Below, one piece after another: positions 38,602 through 46,746 of a stretch of DNA of 64,000 nucleotides. The stretch is from Bacteroidaceae bacterium (GTDB taxonomy: Bacteria > Bacteroidota > Bacteroidia > Bacteroidales > Bacteroidaceae): NCBI GenBank assembly GCA_024401095.1, contig JAKSLR010000007.1:1-64000 (forward strand), in the 5' to 3' direction. Every line of letters starts with the position of its first letter. Within the stretch, counting starts at the first letter, position 1. The translations under genes were made by a program, and so were the position numbers. The notes under the pieces were generated by a model. It was not told the origin of the DNA and ran no database searches. It worked only from the letters and a program-made list of their open reading frames with translations.

Positions 38602-40326
38602 ATGGAAGAATTGAACAGTCAGAAAGTCAGAAAACTGGCACCAGAGAATGATCCGCTCAAGCTAGGCATGGGCTGGACTCTGGAAGATTTAGATAAACCG
38701 CAGATTTTGGTAGAAAGCACGTTTGGTGATTCTCATCCAGGAAGTGCCCATCTGTTGGAACTTGTAGAGCAGAGTATGAAAGGTATCCGTGATGCTCAGG
38801 GACGAGGAGCCCGATATTTTGTAACCGATATTTGCGATGGCATTGCCCAAGGACATGACGGTATCAACTACTCCTTGCCTCACCGTGACATGATGGTGGG
38901 CATGATGGAGATTCATGGAAAATCAACAGGCTTTGATGGGGGTGTGTTTATTGCCAGTTGTGACAAGTCTGTTCCTGCTTGCCTCATGGGCATGAGCCGC
39001 TTGAATATGCCTTCTATCATGGTTACCGGTGGAGTTATGGATGCTGGTCCGGACTTGCTTACATTAGAACAGATCGGAACCTATCAGGCCATGTACACCC
39101 GAGGAGAGATCACAGAGGAAAAACTTAAATTCTATAAGCACCATGCCTGCCCATCGTGTGGCGCCTGTTCGTTCATGGGTACGGCCTCTACCATGCAGAT
39201 CATGGCCGAGGCCTTGGGACTTATGCTTCCTGGTTCTGCACTTATGCCAGCTACAAGTGAAGACTTGCAGCAGATGGCATATAAGGCAGGTTTACAGGTA
39301 ATGGAGCTGGTGAAGAAAGGGCTGAAGGTAAGTGATATCGTAACGGAGAAATCCTTCGAGAATGCTATCATGGTCCATGCAGCTATTTCCGGTTCCAGCA
39401 ATTCGTTGCTGCATATCCCTTCTATAGCACATGAATTAGGTCTGGAGATTGATTCTGATACCTTCGACCGCTTGCATCGTGGAGCACATTATCTGTTGAA
39501 CATCCGTCCTTCTGGTCAGTGGCCAGCTCAGTTCTTCTATTATGCAGGTGGTGTCCCTGCTATTATGGAGGAAATCAAGAGCATGCTCCATTTGGATGTG
39601 ATGACCGTCACCGGAAAGACGTTGGGTGAGAATCTGGAACAGTTGAAACAGGAGGGCTTCTATGAAAAGTGTGAAGCTTATCTAAAACCATGGAACTTGA
39701 AACGTTCCGATGTTATACGTCCGTTCAATCAGGCTATCGGTACCGAAGGTGCCATCGCTATATTGAGAGGCAATCTGGCTCCAGAGGGTTCAGTAGTTAA
39801 GCATTCTGCTGTGCCTAAAGAGATGTTCCAGGCTGTTCTTCGTGCCCGTCCGTTTGATTGTGAGGAAGATGCCATTGCGGCTGTGCTTTCACGTCAGATA
39901 AAACCGGGTGATGCTGTTATTATCCGTTATGAAGGCCCGGTAGGATCGGGCATGCCGGAAATGTTCTATACTACCGAAGCCATATCTTCAGACAAGGAGC
40001 TGGGGAAAGCCATCGCCTTGATTACTGATGGTCGATTCTCTGGTGCATCTCGCGGGCCTGCTATAGGCCATGTCTCTCCTGAGGCTGCAAGCGGAGGACC
40101 TATCGCATTGCTGGAGGAAGACGACTTGATAGAGATTGATATTCCTCGTCGCCTGCTTCAGATTGTTGGAGTGAAGGGAGAGCGTTTGCCTTTGGAAAAG
40201 ATTGACGAGATTTTGAATGAGCGTCGTGCGAAATGGAGTCCTAGACCACAGAAATATGCACGTGGTGTATTGAAACTGTTTTCTGAGCACGCGGTTTCTC
40301 CTATGAAGGGTGGTTATATGGAATAA
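38602..40326 (+). CDS. IlvD/Edd-family Fe-S dehydratase, probably acting on a sugar acid
   Basis: A 574-residue cytosolic dehydratase with the family motifs: TDICDGIAQGHDGINYSLP, a Cys in ASCDKSVPA, and a second pair in HHACPSCGACSFMGTASTM that binds the iron-sulfur cluster. The closing DGRFSGASRGPAIGHVSPEA is diagnostic of IlvD/Edd. The gene is coupled to a gluconate-type symporter (2-base gap), and no branched-chain amino acid genes are nearby, so a sugar acid such as gluconate or a pentonate is more likely the substrate than dihydroxy-isovalerate. Family certain, substrate inferred. Confidence 0.9.
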   Translation: MEELNSQKVRKLAPENDPLKLGMGWTLEDLDKPQILVESTFGDSHPGSAHLLELVEQSMKGIRDAQGRGARYFVTDICDGIAQGHDGINYSLPHRDMMVGMMEIHGKSTGFDGGVFIASCDKSVPACLMGMSRLNMPSIMVTGGVMDAGPDLLTLEQIGTYQAMYTRGEITEEKLKFYKHHACPSCGACSFMGTASTMQIMAEALGLMLPGSALMPATSEDLQQMAYKAGLQVMELVKKGLKVSDIVTEKSFENAIMVHAAISGSSNSLLHIPSIAHELGLEIDSDTFDRLHRGAHYLLNIRPSGQWPAQFFYYAGGVPAIMEEIKSMLHLDVMTVTGKTLGENLEQLKQEGFYEKCEAYLKPWNLKRSDVIRPFNQAIGTEGAIAILRGNLAPEGSVVKHSAVPKEMFQAVLRARPFDCEEDAIAAVLSRQIKPGDAVIIRYEGPVGSGMPEMFYTTEAISSDKELGKAIALITDGRFSGASRGPAIGHVSPEAASGGPIALLEEDDLIEIDIPRRLLQIVGVKGERLPLEKIDEILNERRAKWSPRPQKYARGVLKLFSEHAVSPMKGGYME

Positions 40327-40328
40327 GT

Positions 40329-41681
40329 ATGGAGGAATTAGCTTTAGACCCTACAAGATTAGTCTGTGCTGCAGTCATAGGTTTGATCTTTTTGTTGGTA
40401 TTGATTATACGTTACCGCTTGCAGGCTATGATAGCTATTCTGGTAGGTTCAGTCCTGATAGGACTTGCAGCCGGAATGCCTTTCTCTTTAATTATAGATT
40501 CTGTAAACGACGGTATGGGGAATACGCTGAAGGGCATAGCCTTGCTCGTGGGATTAGGTTCTATGTTTGGAGCCATATTGGAAGTCTCTGGAGGTGCTCA
40601 GCGGCTGGCCACTACACTGGTCGATAAGTTTGGCGATGAGAAATCGGCTTGGGCATTGGGAATCACGGGATTGGTCATTGCTATTCCTGTCTTTTTCGAT
40701 GCAGGTTTGATTATTCTTATCCCACTGGCATTCTCATTGGCTCGCAGGACAGGTCGCTCTACCTTATACTATGTCATACCACTATTGGCAGGTTTGGCTG
40801 TGGGCCATGCTTTTGTGCCACCTACTCCTGGGCCTGTTCTGGTAGCCAGTATGCTGGGGGTAGATTTAGGCTGGGTTATTTTGGTAGGTGCCTGTTGTGG
40901 AATCCTTTCCATGGTTGTGGCAGGAATCTGGTGGGGTGCAGTCTGTGGAAAGAAGTATCATCTTCCTGTACCAGTGCATGTAGCCCAGCAACAGTTACCA
41001 GAAGGGAAAAAACTGCCAGGATTCTGGACTGTGGTATCTATCATTCTTATCCCATTGGTACTGATTATTCTGAAGTCCTTGTCCACAGTCATTCCTCAGT
41101 TGGAACCAGCTAAACAGGTACTCTCCTTTCTGGGTGAACCTTTTGTGGCTTTGACATTGGCTACATTGGCTGCTATGCTTCTCTTGGGCAAGCGTTATGG
41201 TTATACCAATGTAGAACTGGAGAAAGTCATGACTCGTTCCCTGGAACCCGTTGGCCTCATTCTCCTGGTAACAGCCTGTGGTGGTGTCTTGCGTTATATC
41301 CTGCAGAATTCAGGTTTAGGTCTGGTGATAGGTAATGCTGTATCCTCTGCAGCTTTGCCTATGGTAATCGTGGCATTTGTGGTTGCAGCGCTTGTCAGGA
41401 TATCTGTAGGTTCTGCCACAGTGGCCATGACTATGGCTGCCGGTATTATTTCGGCTATGCCGGAGATTAGTGCATTCAGTCCTGTTCATCTGGCTTGTAT
41501 TACTGCAGCAATAGCAGGTGGTGCTACCGTATGCTCGCACTTTAACGATTCTGGCTTCTGGCTGGTAAAGTCGCTCACAGGAATGGACGAGCGTACCACC
41601 TTACGTACTTGGACCATTATGGAAACCTTGGTGGGAGGAAGTGGTTTTATAGTAGCGTTAATCATTTCTTTATTCGTATAG
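40329..41681 (+). CDS. GntP-family gluconate/sugar-acid:H+ symporter
   Basis: A 450-residue inner-membrane transporter with about twelve hydrophobic segments. Conserved GntP features include AILEVSGGAQRLATTL, GIPVFFDAG-like IPVFFDAGLIIL and the HAFVPPTPGPV loop, followed by ARISVGSATVAMTMA and ATVCSHFNDSGFW. It begins 2 bases after the dehydratase, so uptake and first catabolic step are made together. No aldolase or kinase completing the pathway is in the window. Confidence 0.93.
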   Translation: MEELALDPTRLVCAAVIGLIFLLVLIIRYRLQAMIAILVGSVLIGLAAGMPFSLIIDSVNDGMGNTLKGIALLVGLGSMFGAILEVSGGAQRLATTLVDKFGDEKSAWALGITGLVIAIPVFFDAGLIILIPLAFSLARRTGRSTLYYVIPLLAGLAVGHAFVPPTPGPVLVASMLGVDLGWVILVGACCGILSMVVAGIWWGAVCGKKYHLPVPVHVAQQQLPEGKKLPGFWTVVSIILIPLVLIILKSLSTVIPQLEPAKQVLSFLGEPFVALTLATLAAMLLLGKRYGYTNVELEKVMTRSLEPVGLILLVTACGGVLRYILQNSGLGLVIGNAVSSAALPMVIVAFVVAALVRISVGSATVAMTMAAGIISAMPEISAFSPVHLACITAAIAGGATVCSHFNDSGFWLVKSLTGMDERTTLRTWTIMETLVGGSGFIVALIISLFV

Positions 41682-41763
41682 CAACTACATCATGAATGTA
41701 AAGAGAAAACAAGAAAAGTAACATTATTTTATTAAAAATATTGCGTATAATATCAAAAAGACA

Positions 41764-41771
41764 TACCTTTG
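41764..41771 (+). promoter_or_regulatory. Promoter of the ammonium transporter gene
   Basis: TTG at 41741-41743, 20-base spacer, then TACCTTTG, 58 bases before the ATG. The leader has no obvious structured element. Confidence 0.7.
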
Positions 41772-41829
41772 CAATAAAATACAACAAAACGAGAGATTTA
41801 TTTAAAAATAAACATCAAAAGGTATTATT

Positions 41830-43155
41830 ATGAAAAAGGTAAACAAGAAATGGTATGTCTTCATGGGTATTATGATTGTGGTAGCCTTATTAGGCGCCTT
41901 TTTGCCTGTCGAAGAAGAGGGTTTATGGGATTTTGTAGATGATGGAGTCTGTACTAGCAGTAATGTGGCTTGGATGATTACTGCTACGATTTTTGTCTTG
42001 ATGATGACTCCGGGACTTTCATTTTTCTACGGAGGTATGGTAGGTAGAAAAAATGTGATTTCTACCATTCTCCAGTCGTTCATTGCCATGGGCATCATTA
42101 GTATGATGTGGGTGGTCTTTGGATTTAGCTTGAGCTTTGGAGATGATTTGGGCTTTGGTCTGATAGGTGACCCAACTCAGTTTTTCATGTTCCATGGGGT
42201 TGGTGCCAAACCATTTCCTACGCTGACTGCAACTATTCCGCTTGCGCTGTATGCTTTGTTCCAGATGAAGTTTGCCATCATTACGCCATCACTTATAACA
42301 GGTGCTTTTGCAGAACGTGTTCGTTTTTCTGCCTATATGGTATTTATGATGTTGTTCTGTATTTTCATCTATTGTCCGTTGGCTCATTGGACTTGGCATC
42401 CCGATGGTTTCTTGCATCGTCTGTTAGGTATCCACGACTTTGCCGGTGGTATTGTAGTTCATGCTTCCAGTGGTGTGGCAGCTTTAGCTGGTGCGCTATT
42501 CTTAGGACGCCGTACCCATTCCAGTGAGAATGAACATCTACCTGCCAATGTTCCGTTTGTCATTCTGGGTGCAGCCTTACTCTGGCTAGGTTGGTTTGGT
42601 TTCAACGGTGGCAGTGGTTTGGCTGCCGATGGTATAGCGGTGAAAGCTTTCTTGAATACGAATACTGCCGGTGCTACAGCCATGATGGCTTGGGTTTTCA
42701 TTGACCGTATGCGTGGAGTGAAACCTAGTGGTATGGGTGCAGCCGTGGGTGCTGTAGTGGGTCTGGTAGCCATTACTCCATGTGCCGACGTAGTTTCAGT
42801 AGGACAGAGTTTCACCATTGCATTCCTTACTGCATTGGTTTGTAATGCTGCTGTATATAGAACCAATCGTACTCGTGTTGATGATGCATTGGATGTATTC
42901 CCTACTCATGGAACTGGCGGTATCTTTGCAACAATCCTTACGGGTGTATTTGCCTACGATGGTTTGATAACAGGCACCAAGGAAGGTTTCTTGGTCTTTG
43001 TGAATAGCATTATCGGTGTTGTTATAGTAGTTGTTTATACCTTCTGCATGAGTTTGCTTTTGTATTGGGTAACCAACAAGATGATTCGCATGCGTGTAAG
43101 TCCAGAATCAGAACAGAAAGGCTTGGATATTTCACAGCATAACGAGACTTATTAA
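41830..43155 (+). CDS. amt: Ammonium transporter
   Basis: A 441-residue Amt channel with about twelve helices, one more than the usual eleven because of an N-terminal helix (residues ~8-26) that may be a retained signal anchor. The channel His pair lies in DFAGGIVVHASSGVAAL and FPTHGTGGIFATI, with FFYGGMVGRKNV and LLWLGWFGFNGGS as family signatures. No glnK/PII gene is adjacent, which is unusual for amt. It is followed by a palindromic repeat and then the IS982 remnant. Confidence 0.94.
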   Translation: MKKVNKKWYVFMGIMIVVALLGAFLPVEEEGLWDFVDDGVCTSSNVAWMITATIFVLMMTPGLSFFYGGMVGRKNVISTILQSFIAMGIISMMWVVFGFSLSFGDDLGFGLIGDPTQFFMFHGVGAKPFPTLTATIPLALYALFQMKFAIITPSLITGAFAERVRFSAYMVFMMLFCIFIYCPLAHWTWHPDGFLHRLLGIHDFAGGIVVHASSGVAALAGALFLGRRTHSSENEHLPANVPFVILGAALLWLGWFGFNGGSGLAADGIAVKAFLNTNTAGATAMMAWVFIDRMRGVKPSGMGAAVGAVVGLVAITPCADVVSVGQSFTIAFLTALVCNAAVYRTNRTRVDDALDVFPTHGTGGIFATILTGVFAYDGLITGTKEGFLVFVNSIIGVVIVVVYTFCMSLLLYWVTNKMIRMRVSPESEQKGLDISQHNETY

Positions 43156-43172
43156 TAAAATGAAGAAAAGCA

Positions 43173-43244
43173 ACTGGTCCTTCAAGCCCGAAGGACTAGT
43201 CCTTCAGGGCTGAGGGACTAGTCCTTAAGGCTTGAAGGACCAGT
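43173..43244. repeat. Intergenic multi-palindrome of a ~22-bp unit
   Basis: Outer arms ACTGGTCCTTCAAGCC (43173-43188) and GGCTTGAAGGACCAGT (43229-43244) are perfect inverse complements. Inside, GAAGGACTAGTCCTTC (43190-43205) is a 16-bp perfect palindrome, and the whole is about 3.5 tandem copies of a unit like GGACTAGTCCTTcAGGGCTGA. No T run follows. It lies at the 3' end of amt, just outside the left IS982 remnant. Confidence 0.85.
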
Positions 43245-43262
43245 CGTTATTTTATATTGTTA

Positions 43263-43678
43263 ACCCGTTGGCGGAATTAAATTAGCGCATATTTAACTCT
43301 TCCAATAGGTTTGTTATTAATGTGGTTAATATATTGAAGGACAGTAAAGGCGCTGATTTTGTTAATGATTCTAGTGAATAGTCCTTCCTGATGTTTTGCA
43401 TAATTCCTTAATAACATAAACTGGTCATTGAGTTGTGAGAAAACGGTCAAATCAGAGAATTTCGGTACAACACCACGACGTGGTACATTACCCGATTCGT
43501 TAACCAAATTTGAGGAGAAATCCTTGCATATCTCAAGAAATTTAGCGAATATTGCAGTCAAGTTGCGCATACGATGATTTGATCTTAATGGTTTGGTCAC
43601 TACTAAGATACTAAAAATCAATAATATGTGCAACTTTTTAAACATTAATTATTTATATAATTAATTCCGCTAACGGGT
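43263..43678 (-). mobile_element. IS982-family element, internally deleted (left copy)
   Basis: A 416-bp element bounded by near-perfect terminal inverted repeats: AACCCGTTGGCGGAATTAA at 43262-43280 and its inverse complement at 43661-43679 with one mismatch. It encodes, on the minus strand, the first ~40 and last ~57 residues of an IS982 transposase. A full element would be about 1 kb, so ~600 bp are missing from its middle. It cannot move alone. Confidence 0.88.
43277..43570 (-). pseudogene. IS982 transposase with in-frame internal deletion
   Basis: A 97-codon open frame. The N-terminal part (MRNLTAIFAKFLEICKDFS, then NVPRRGVVPKFSDL) is joined to the C-terminal part (TVFSQLNDQFMLLRNYAK, then QYINHINNKPIGRVKYALI), both recognisable IS982 segments. 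IS982 transposases are normally near 300 residues, so ~200 central residues including the DDE active site are gone, yet the frame is kept. An upstream in-frame ATG (43645) adds 25 unrelated residues. Confidence 0.88.
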
Positions 43679-43686
43679 TATCTTTG
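43679..43686 (+). promoter_or_regulatory. Promoter-like TATCTTTG at the IS982 edge
   Basis: The first T is shared with the terminal GGGTT of the element, so the box straddles the element boundary. It ends 5 bases before the AraC ATG at 43692, implying a leaderless or near-leaderless message if used. Confidence 0.45.
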
Positions 43687-43691
43687 CTGCA

Positions 43692-44492
43692 ATGACAAAC
43701 AAGATTATCATCCGGAACTCCCTGGAAGGAATTGGGGAAGGCGAGGTGGCGCTCCACCTTGCCCACATCCTTTGCCTGGGAGGCAGCTGCGAAATCAACT
43801 ACAACGACAGCACCTTCACCATCCGGGAGAAAGACTGCACGATCATCCGGGCTACCCAGTTGGTCACGGCGGTCAGACCCTCTGCAGATTTCCGGGTCGA
43901 GATCATCTATGTGGATCCGGTGTTTATCGAGAAGTCCACGCCGAATAACAACTACGGGATGCGCGGTTCGCTGTCCCTGGCACAAGATCCGGTCATGCAT
44001 CTCACGGATGAAGAGTTTGAACGTTGCCGGAGGGATTTCGAGGAAGTCGGGCGGAGGCGGATGATGGTATGGCACCATTTCCTGGATGAACTGATGGTCA
44101 GTACCATCCAGACACTCATCCTGGACTTCTATGATTTCCATGCCCGTATCAATGGATTGGTAGAGGTTCAGAGCCAGTCTGCAAACGTCATGCAACGGTT
44201 TATAGGTATGCTGGAGCGGGGGGATTACCGGAGAAACCGGGAGGTAACCTACTATGCTTCCGAACTTTGCATTGCTCCGAAGTACCTCTCCGAGATCAGC
44301 AAGTCCATTACAGGCAATTCGGCCAACTGGTGGATCAACCGGTTCACTGTCCTGGACATTTCCCGCCAGCTCAGAGACCGGAGCCTCAGTTTCGTGGACA
44401 TTTCCGAGATGTTCAACTTCTCCTCGCCGGCCTATTTCAGCCGTTATGTCCAGCGGTACCTGGGCGAGTCTCCTTCCGAGTATCGGGGATAG
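43692..44492 (+). CDS. AraC-family transcriptional regulator
   Basis: A 266-residue regulator: an N-terminal cupin-like ligand domain (residues ~1-150, including EGEVALHLAHILCLGG) and a C-terminal pair of helix-turn-helix motifs (~180-266; YYASELCIAPKYLSEISKSITG and FVDISEMFNFSSPAYFSRYVQRYLGESPSEYR). It begins 14 bases after the IS982 end, so its original upstream region was replaced or lost. It probably controls the redox/esterase cargo, as similar AraC genes sit beside aldo/keto reductases in gut Bacteroidales. G+C rich. Confidence 0.88.
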   Translation: MTNKIIIRNSLEGIGEGEVALHLAHILCLGGSCEINYNDSTFTIREKDCTIIRATQLVTAVRPSADFRVEIIYVDPVFIEKSTPNNNYGMRGSLSLAQDPVMHLTDEEFERCRRDFEEVGRRRMMVWHHFLDELMVSTIQTLILDFYDFHARINGLVEVQSQSANVMQRFIGMLERGDYRRNREVTYYASELCIAPKYLSEISKSITGNSANWWINRFTVLDISRQLRDRSLSFVDISEMFNFSSPAYFSRYVQRYLGESPSEYRG

Positions 44493-44794
44493 CAGGCGCG
44501 GACATCGCTGACACCACCTTTTCCGCCGGCAGCAAGCAATAAAGTTGTCACGATCTCCTTCGCGACCTTCATCTCTTCACTGAACTGTTCGGTACGAGTC
44601 TCAGCCAGCTCACAACTGGATTGATACGTCCCTCTCCAGTCGACCTTGTTATTCTAGTTTCATATAGATTCGTATGAATTAATGTATGTTTTGCTCCCCA
44701 AACAAAGATTTCCGCGTTTTTGTTCTTTCTTTCTGCCTTTTTGGAAACAATCCGCCACTGACTATCTTGTACCTTTGCGATGTGAAACCTCAAA
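44493..44794. other. 302-bp spacer between AraC and the flavodoxin/ferredoxin gene
   Basis: It holds a TACCTTTG -7 box at 44770-44777 for the next gene. The first ~130 bases are G+C rich and, read on the minus strand, give a short open frame (LAETRTEQFSEEMKVAKEIV) without a start, possibly a trace of another deleted gene. Nothing else was recognised. Confidence 0.4.
44770..44777 (+). promoter_or_regulatory. -7 box for the island's rightward genes
   Basis: TACCTTTG, 18 bases before the ATG at 44795. Confidence 0.65.
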
Positions 44795-45700
44795 ATGTAT
44801 CGTATGGATAGAAGAAATGCACTCAAATGGATGGGGATCTCCCTGGCCGCCGCAGCGATGGCCGGAGTTGCCCCGCTTACTTATTCGGCCATCGTCAAGG
44901 ACCGCAAGAACGGAAAGAAGAGACTCGTATTCTATTTTACCGCAACCGGTAATTCCTTGTTCGTGGCCCGTCAGTTCTCAGACACACCCTTAAGCATCCC
45001 GCAGGAACTCAAGAAAAATGACCTGACCTACGAGGCCGACGAAATCGCCTTCGTCTGTCCGGATTATGCCGGGGCCATTCCCAAGATCGTGCGGGAATTC
45101 GTGTCCAAAGGGACATTCAAGGCTCCCTATATCTTCTCGGTCATCACCTACGGCAACGCCTGCGTCAATGTGGCCGAGTACTGGGATGAATTCTGCCAGG
45201 AGCATGGTGTCAAGAACAACTACATTCGTCCTATCCTGATGGTGGACAACTATCTGCCCGTCTTTGACATGAACCAGCAGATTACCATCGACAAGCACAC
45301 CGATGAGAATCTAGCCACCATCCTCGAGGAGGTCGGTGCGCACAAGGACTTCATCGCCCCTGCCGAGATGGGGTTCTTCAACAAGGAGATGCTCAAGGGG
45401 ATGCAGGACCAGCACTTCTCCATGACGGCAGAGCGCCTGCTGGAGCTGAAGCCGGTCCGCTGCGTCAGTTGCATGACATGCGAACGGGTCTGTCCTCACA
45501 AGAATTTCCGCCTGGGCGCGGCCGGCCTGGAGTTCAGCGGCAACTGTGAATACTGCCTGGCCTGCGTGCATGCCTGCCCGCAGAAAGCCCTGACCCTGAA
45601 ATCCGCCTGGGAAGGCAGGCCGGGAGAGCAGAACCCGGAGGCCCGCTACCGCCATCCCAACGTTTCCCTGAACGATATCATCCAATCCAACAGACAATAA
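44795..45700 (+). CDS. EFR1-family flavodoxin-ferredoxin protein with Tat-type signal
   Basis: A 301-residue electron-transfer protein. The N-terminus carries twin arginines (R6-R7 in MDRRNALKWMG) followed by a hydrophobic Ala-rich stretch, a Tat signal or signal anchor. Residues ~43-200 are a flavodoxin-like domain with the FMN phosphate loop FTATGNS (48-54). The C-terminus has two [4Fe-4S] motifs, CVSCMTCERVCP and CEYCLACVHACP. EFR1 proteins are normally cytosolic, so export of a folded Fe-S flavoprotein via Tat is unusual but coherent. Its stop overlaps by one base the start of a decayed gene. Confidence 0.85.
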   Translation: MYRMDRRNALKWMGISLAAAAMAGVAPLTYSAIVKDRKNGKKRLVFYFTATGNSLFVARQFSDTPLSIPQELKKNDLTYEADEIAFVCPDYAGAIPKIVREFVSKGTFKAPYIFSVITYGNACVNVAEYWDEFCQEHGVKNNYIRPILMVDNYLPVFDMNQQITIDKHTDENLATILEEVGAHKDFIAPAEMGFFNKEMLKGMQDQHFSMTAERLLELKPVRCVSCMTCERVCPHKNFRLGAAGLEFSGNCEYCLACVHACPQKALTLKSAWEGRPGEQNPEARYRHPNVSLNDIIQSNRQ

Positions 45701-45932
45701 TGAAGAGAATCCTGCCTCTGCTGACCGCGCTCCTGTTTGCTGCATCATCGCCGTAGAGCCCGGCTTCGGTCCATTCCCTGGATCTTCCGAGTATCAGAAG
45801 TTCCTGGATGCCAAGGTGGTCTAACTCCCCGACGAAGGCATCACCGGCAACAGCCACTTCATGTTCCAGGAGAAGAACAATGACGTGATTACCGACTATA
45901 TTACCAATTGGCTGAAAACCATTAATCTATAG
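45700..45932 (+). pseudogene. Alpha/beta hydrolase remnant (signal peptide and C-terminus only)
   Basis: Starts MKRILPLLTALLFAASS, a signal peptide, then hits TAG. In another frame the text resumes as GFGPFPGSSEYQKFLDAKVV, an in-frame TAA, then ITGNSHFMFQEKNND and a DYITNWL ending, the C-terminal strand and catalytic His region of an alpha/beta hydrolase. So the middle (~200 residues) is deleted, with a frameshift and a nonsense codon. The stop is 6 bases before the next gene. Confidence 0.75.
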
Positions 45933-45938
45933 ATTTTT

Positions 45939-46445
45939 ATGAAAAGATTTTTGATATCGCTGGGCGTCTTGCTGATCGGCATTGCCGCCTATGCCCAGGG
46001 ACCTTTCCCGATGTTCAACAACCAGACCCATACGGTCGAGGCGCAGCCGTTCGCCGACCTGTCCCAGCAGATCTGGGAGCAGATGGCCGCCAAGGATGCC
46101 GATGCCCTGAAGGACATTTTCCATCCCAATGCGATGTTCGTCCATATGGGCGGCTACTGGGACTGCGCCCAGGAACTCGCCACCATCGGCGGCGGCTTCA
46201 TCCATTACAAGCACGCGGAAGTCTATGGCGTGGATGTCAAGCAGATCAACGATGACAACTGGGCAGTGTACAGCACCATCAAGTTGGATGCAGCACTGGG
46301 CGGTGGCGACAACATCGTCACGACTCCCTTCTTCGTCACCCAGACCTTTACCCGGGAGGACGGGAAATGGCGGCTCACGGCCATGGTCTTCACCACCCGC
46401 ACCATGGGTCCCGGCATCGAGCCCGGCCAGAATCCAATTCATTGA
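45939..46445 (+). CDS. Secreted NTF2-like (SnoaL/DUF4440-type) protein
   Basis: A 168-residue protein with a signal peptide (cleavage after AYAQ, ~20) and an NTF2-like fold: QIWEQMAAKDADALKDIFHP, FVHMGGYW, then TFTREDGKWRLTAMVF. These domains bind or convert small hydrophobic compounds; the product is unknown. In gut Bacteroidales such genes accompany flavodoxin and aldo/keto reductase genes, as here. Intact, unlike both neighbours. Confidence 0.82.
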   Translation: MKRFLISLGVLLIGIAAYAQGPFPMFNNQTHTVEAQPFADLSQQIWEQMAAKDADALKDIFHPNAMFVHMGGYWDCAQELATIGGGFIHYKHAEVYGVDVKQINDDNWAVYSTIKLDAALGGGDNIVTTPFFVTQTFTREDGKWRLTAMVFTTRTMGPGIEPGQNPIH

Positions 46446-46453
46446 AATAGCGT

Positions 46454-46594
46454 ATGAAAAGACATTTGATCCTTGCAGCGGCGGCGCTCCTTTGCCTCAC
46501 TGCGTTCGCACAAAACAGCAAGAAGATGAACGGCGAAGACATCGACAAGAAATTCCCCCAGATTGATGCCTGGCTGAACACTACAGCGGCATAG
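46454..46594 (+). pseudogene. Truncated exported protein (46 residues)
   Basis: A signal peptide (MKRHLILAAAALLCLTAFAQ) and about 25 mature residues (MNGEDIDKKFPQIDAWLN) end at a TAG that lies in the joint with the opposing hydrolase fragment. The family cannot be named from what remains. It reads as the 5' end of the next gene of the operon, cut off by a rearrangement at about 46580-46590. Confidence 0.6.
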
Positions 46595-46746
46595 CCCTTA
46601 GCCGGGTCATAACCGGCTGGCGTATATACATTCGCCACCACATCAATGCCGTCAACTTGGTAGGTTACCCGATGGATGTTTACCTCTCCGGGCATATTCT
46701 CGGAGATCGCATCCTCATAAACCAGCCCGAAGGCATTGGGAGTCAA
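46586..46746 (-). pseudogene. N-terminal fragment of a dienelactone-hydrolase-like alpha/beta hydrolase
   Basis: About 54 codons reading TPNAFGLVYEDAISENMPG, then VNIHRVTYQVDGIDVVANVY and TPAGYDPAKGYAAVV, the conserved start of a secreted alpha/beta hydrolase family. The signal peptide is missing at one side, where the esterase gene runs into it in another frame, and everything after the first strand is missing at the other. Coordinates of both joints are approximate. Confidence 0.65.

Noticed and set aside
43277..43645. A 122-aa novel membrane/secreted protein
   Set aside because: The hydrophobic N-terminus comes from the IS982 terminal region; the rest matches transposase ends, so it is an internally deleted IS982 product.
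44493..44620. Minus-strand coding trace after the AraC gene
   Set aside because: A short open frame with no start, no recognised family and a single stop-to-stop span; not enough to call a gene remnant.
46129..46566. Plus-strand 145-codon frame overlapping the NTF2-like gene
   Set aside because: Ser/Pro-rich shadow typical of high-G+C DNA; the NTF2-like frame has the signal peptide and conserved fold.
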